In this document: one piece after another, positions 7,668 through 11,195 of the stretch
Position numbering within the stretch: the stretch's first letter is position 1
Layout of the letters: each line of letters starts with the position of its first letter
Source: Echinococcus granulosus
Lineage: Eukaryota > Platyhelminthes > Cestoda > Cyclophyllidea > Taeniidae
Assembly (NCBI RefSeq): GCF_000524195.1
Contig: NW_020170428.1
Span: forward strand, 1 to 11,195
DNA length: 11,195 nt
Direction: 5' to 3'
Program-made: the position numbers and the translations under genes
Notes under the pieces: generated by a model
What the model was told of the DNA's origin: nothing
Seen by the model: only the letters and a program-made list of their open reading frames with translations
Databases searched by the model: none

Positions 7668-7699
7668 CATCGCATGGTATCAGCAAACGTCCACACGGA

Positions 7700-7757
7700 T
7701 TTTATACTGAGCGAATCAAAAATGCGCTTGCAGCTCATTGGTCAGGCGCCAACCAAT
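7700..7757 (-). promoter_or_regulatory. Candidate core promoter: inverted CCAAT pair, E2F-like core, TATA box
   Basis: Reading the minus strand, ATTGGT (7757-7752) is followed by a GC-rich core with TTGGCGCC (7753-7746), then ACCAAT (7742-7737), then TATAAAA (7706-7700). The two CCAAT boxes form a perfect 6-bp inverted repeat around 9 nt. The TATA box lies about 30 nt after them and 51 nt before the ATG at 7649, so a start site near 7675 would leave a leader of about 25 nt. Spacing and order fit a TATA/NF-Y promoter of the minus-strand gene. This is motif evidence only; chance occurrence cannot be excluded. Confidence 0.5.
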
Positions 7758-8482
7758 CACGCATGGGGAGATGTAATCACTGCTACTCGCGTTTTTTTTT
7801 GTTTATACTTTGCGATTTTTTTTTCTAAAAAGACCTTTAACAAAAAGCATAAATGTGTAATTAAGGTGCTGATAAACTGGAGCGATCTTTTAGTGGTTGT
7901 CTTGTTAATTGCAGGCAATCACGTGTGGAAATACAGTATTAGTGTGATTGTAGGAGGCATCCACAAAGGAGGGCTCCTTTTTACGTTCCGGATTACCAAA
8001 CTATAAGTTTTTCCTCTTTTAAAAAAATCTGCAAAGAAAATAACCTCTGGAAGTTTTTAAAAGTTAGGAAAAGAGGAAAGCAAGAGATTTAAGATGACTA
8101 GACGGTTAGGCACGGCGTCATAGACCTGTTCAGCATTTATGACTTTGCGTTGGAGACAACCTGATGCCCTGAAACAACTTTTTTCTGTAGGTGGCATCTG
8201 TGGAGATGAATTTAAAAGGGTGTCTTTTTAGCCTACATAGAGTGGTGTTGTTTACTTGGCACTTTTGGGCTCCTTTGTTAACTGCAGTCAAGATTAATTA
8301 ACACCTGCCAAGAAATGGGGTAGCAGTTGGGGTCATTATTATCACACCATCAAGTGAAATTAGGTGACTCAAGTGAAATCAACTGTTGAATATAATTCTT
8401 GGAGCTACGTCTATTGCCACCATCACCAGGGTGGATCGCTCCAAAGGGTGTTTCTGCACACCCATTGTTGCAATTTAGTTGA

Positions 8483-8500
8483 CATCATCATCATCATCAT
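8483..8500 (+). repeat. (CAT)6 microsatellite
   Basis: Six exact CAT units. Confidence 0.95.
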
Positions 8501-8906
8501 TTAAGTTTTCACTCCATCTTAAGTCTCTTTTTCAAACAAAACATAGAAATGCTCAATGTTAGTGTCTTTTCGGTTGCTACAAAAATACCTCAAAATTTGA
8601 CATTTCATTATGGAATGACATTTTAACGCATGTAAATTGGCATCAACTGATAAGCTGACCTTTCTGATGGACGTTGTCCTTACACTGTTTCATATCTCTA
8701 CTCCGGATTCTTTAGGCTGGAAGACGCTACTTACCTGTGTAGTCAAACGCACAGCCGAACAAAAACCGTCGGTGAACCCCTTCATTAAAGCTTGGTCATA
8801 AAATCTGCTTCATTTTTTAAATACTTCTTCACTTCTCCTATGCCATGGAGGGAGGGAAGTGAGATAGACCAATTTCGCTACTCCTGGATCACGTCGGGGC
8901 AGGTGG

Positions 8907-8926
8907 CGCCTCTTCTAAACGAGGCG
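8907..8926. other. GC-rich hairpin with 8-nt loop
   Basis: CGCCTC (8907-8912) and GAGGCG (8921-8926) form a perfect 6-bp stem around TTCTAAAC. It lies inside a plus-strand open stretch (8792-8980) with fairly balanced codons but no recognised domain. Confidence 0.5.
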
Positions 8927-9117
8927 GCCCCCAGGTTGCTCCCCTTTTTAGTCCAAAATAGGCCACTGATGTCAAAGTAGCAAAAACTCGAAAGATTGGA
9001 CAGATCTTGTTTAAAAAAATCTGAAGATTTATTCTATTTTCAATAACATTTTCGCGGAAATCTCACGCTATTTTTCATGACCTTCCGCAAATCATAAATT
9101 TAATGCTTTGTTTACCT

Positions 9118-9125
9118 TATAAAAG
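9118..9125 (+). promoter_or_regulatory. TATA box consensus (TATAAAAG)
   Basis: An exact TATAAAAG on the plus strand. A start site would fall near 9148. No clear gene follows: the ATG at 9322 opens only 12 codons, and an exon-like patch appears at 9858-9904. Could be chance. Confidence 0.25.
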
Positions 9126-9180
9126 ACACAAGTAAAACAAGGATGAATCTCTCGAATAACTGCAATACTTTGGTTATTGG

Positions 9181-9200
9181 TTTGTTTGTTTGTTTGTTTG
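9181..9200 (+). repeat. (TTTG)5 microsatellite
   Basis: Five exact TTTG units, preceded by related TTGGTTATTGG. Confidence 0.95.
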
Positions 9201-9533
9201 GTGACGCGGGCATCTAACGTTCCGCTGATTTTACTTCCGCTCGGTGGTGTGGCCTCCGGGCCACGGCAGTAGCCCCTCAGCCCTTCTGTGCACAGGCAAA
9301 ACATTTTACGCTCTAATATTATGACTACTTTCAACTCCAGGGAGGACTCAGGGCGCTAAGCAATATAACTGACTTCGTGCTCAAATTCGGGAGAGGAAAA
9401 AGGCGATCTCGTCGTTACAGGGCATGTTATATAGGTAGGTAGATAGGGGATGGGGAAGAAGGGCTTGAATTGTACCCTCTTTGCTTTGAAGTAACAGGTA
9501 CTGGGGTAAAAAACCTAAATTTCAACTCGAAAA

Positions 9534-9580
9534 TGTGTGTGTGTGTGAGAAAGAGAGAGAGGGAAAGAGATGGAGAGGAA
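9534..9580 (+). repeat. Compound (GT)n-(GA)n microsatellite
   Basis: GT repeats run straight into an almost pure purine GA tract. Another GA tract lies at 9778-9798. The purine tract could form triplex (H-DNA) structures. Confidence 0.9.
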
Positions 9581-9857
9581 ATACGCAAATCGCGTGGGTG
9601 TACTTTTCCATCACCACGTAAAGGCTGGTAAATCAAAAAGAATGACATATTGGCGTGGGTTTTTGTGTTTAACACCTTTCGTGTGGCGGTGTTGTGGTAT
9701 CCAATCCGACTAACCCCACCCCGCCCTCCCCTCCACTCTGTAAGGCATGGGAATAAAGGTAACCAAGTTTGTGGATTGAAAGAGGGAGAGAGAGAAGGCG
9801 ATTCACATGGTTCAAGGTGGACGAAGGTTGTCTGGCGTGGCCCACAGCCACCTTCAG

Positions 9858-9904
9858 TCAATTCGTACCAATGCTTGACTTGTCTGATCTCGAGCTGCCA
9901 ACAG
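9858..9904 (+). other. Weak exon-like patch
   Basis: The sequence CCACCTTCAG before 9858 resembles an acceptor and CAG/GTAAAA at 9902-9910 resembles a donor. The 47 nt between hold ACCAATG at 9867-9873 and read MLDLSDLELPT before the donor. No family recognised, and no partner exon found. Confidence 0.15.
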
Positions 9905-11005
9905 GTAAAACCATTGGAGGCACATGGACTCCATTTTACACCTCAGAATGGATGGATGGAGAGAAAAGTGATGCCACTCTTGGAGAGACATGCTGACCAT
10001 CTGCATCCTCTCCTCATCTGTCAACCCTCAGAAGTGGACCACATTAGTGACAACCTCGGCTGTGCATCTAAAGGGCTCGCTTTCCCCTCTCTTTGTTTAA
10101 ACACCCATTTTTTGTACGTTCCTCTTCCACAAACTGTTTTCTCGCCTCAATGTTACGATTCGCTTATAACACCTCCGATGACACTTATCGCCCTAAAGGC
10201 GATAAAATTGGCGCCCACAGCTCAGATGACCTTTTGGTTATGGTTCTGTCGCGCGTACAGATGTATTTATTTTAAAATCAACTTCAGGGCATTATTTTAA
10301 CATTTTTGAGGGGAGGAGGAGGGCAAACGAAAGTAGACGGACCATCAACTCCACATTTGCGCACTTTTGTAAAAGTTGGTCAGACGTCAGATATGTTGGT
10401 AAGCTTCTCGTGAGACAAAAGTGCAGTGACAGTGGGCACCCGTGTGGGTTGGTTTGTATTTATTTACGGGGGTGTCGCGTCATGTATCTTTCAAAGCCTG
10501 GAGTCCGCATTGTGCTACCTCAAGGAGGGACGCCCACTCCAACCCGTCACCCCCTCCTCCTCCTCCCACGTACAATCATGCCACACGGGCATGGAAACGC
10601 GATCATTCGTGTTTGTGCAACTCCCAAAAATCTACTTTCCTTCCACAAACTAGGTCGTCTGTAATACGCGTTTCTGGAGCCGAAAAGCAAACTTGCCTAT
10701 GCATTGCACAAATGCCGACGGAATGGGGTTAATGCCAAGACACACAGACGAAGTGGGGGTAAATATACTTTTAAAATCGTAAAAAAGAAGCATTCACATG
10801 CCGCGAACTATTCATAGTCAGAGGTATTGTGCGAAGAGAAGCTAATCACTTAAACAATCATGGACCTATAAACAATGTCCAAAGGCTTATTTCGTCAATA
10901 GAATTAGTCTATTATGCAATGGATATGTTTACATAAAGTTTGTTAGAGACCGTTTTTAATAGTAAGTGGGCGGATTTACTTAACCAAATATATGCACAAA
11001 GAGAC
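9905..11005. other. Gene-free stretch with one weakly coding-like patch
   Basis: The plus-strand frame 10414-10653 (stop TAG at 10651) has balanced codons and a hydrophobic run, WFVFIYGGVASCIF. Two other plus frames are open over the same bases and no domain is recognised, so I do not call a gene. A purine-rich GGGGAGGAGGAGGG lies at 10312-10325. Confidence 0.45.
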
Positions 11006-11009
11006 TAAC

Positions 11010-11070
11010 TGACGTCAGCAGAGGCGGTGCGATCAATTAATTCTTCTACCAAGACCTGATTATTAATTAA
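11010..11070. promoter_or_regulatory. CRE plus paired TAATTA-type sites
   Basis: TGACGTCA (11010-11017) is a second exact CRE, here within CTGACGTCAG. It is followed by AATTAATT (11035-11042) and TTAATTAA (11063-11070), both palindromes with the homeodomain-type TAATTA/TTAATT core. AATTCTT and AAGAATT around these also form inverted arms. Possible enhancer-like cluster. Confidence 0.3.
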
Positions 11071-11195
11071 GAATTTGCTTACTTGTATTACTCTAAGCCA
11101 TCTCGGATCGAAATCCATGCACATGGCGTGAGGAGAATTAAAATATTATGGATTATATCTGACAATTGTTGCACAATTTACTGCTAGGTTTTTCA

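Larger units (their letters stand above)
7760..9117. other. Gene-free stretch upstream of the minus-strand gene
   Basis: Holds T9 runs at 7792-7800 and 7816-7824, (CAT)6 at 8483-8500 and a hairpin at 8907-8926. If the gene is a full ACK1, kinase, SH3 and CRIB exons should lie on the minus strand here or beyond. I found no frame with a recognisable kinase motif, but short exons cannot be excluded by eye. Confidence 0.5.

Noticed and set aside
9650..10300. 216-codon plus-strand open frame
   Set aside because: No ATG at the start, crosses GA repeats and has no recognisable motif; probably non-coding.

Overview
This is animal nuclear DNA, not bacterial or viral. It has long non-coding stretches, many (CA)n, (GA)n, (TTTG)n and other microsatellites, homopolymer runs, TATA/CCAAT-type promoter motifs, and only one convincing protein-coding region in about 11 kb. 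Base composition is moderate. I suspect a parasitic flatworm, possibly a tapeworm, but that is an impression; the sequence only supports 'invertebrate metazoan'.

The one solid gene is on the minus strand (7649 down to 6300). It is an uninterrupted 449-codon frame encoding a cytoplasmic scaffold/inhibitor-type protein. Its middle matches the Mig-6 (ERRFI1)/ACK1 (TNK2) homology region that docks on EGF-receptor-type kinase domains. Its C-terminal third matches the ubiquitin-binding UBA region of ACK1. No kinase, SH3 or CRIB domain is seen in the window. Either this is the last large exon of an ACK1 gene whose kinase exons lie beyond position 11195, or it is a stand-alone 'Mig-6 plus UBA' protein. 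The second reading is supported by a promoter-like block just upstream: inverted CCAAT pair, E2F-like core and TATAAAA at 7757-7700. The first reading, or trans-splicing, is supported by a good splice acceptor right before the ATG.

Layout. 1-1760: no recognisable gene. 1761-2620: a GGAT repeat, then a palindrome-rich block with CCAAT, ATCGAT and AP-1 type motifs. 2620-5180: no gene; scattered CCAAT palindromes and a perfect CRE. 5180-6215: microsatellites and Z-DNA-prone alternating tracts, running into the 3' UTR of the gene. 6300-7649: the gene. 7650-7757: its upstream region. 7760-11195: no recognisable exon, with a TATA box at 9118, repeats near 9180 and 9534, two weak exon-like patches (9858-9904, 10414-10653), and a CRE/homeodomain-type cluster at 11010-11070.
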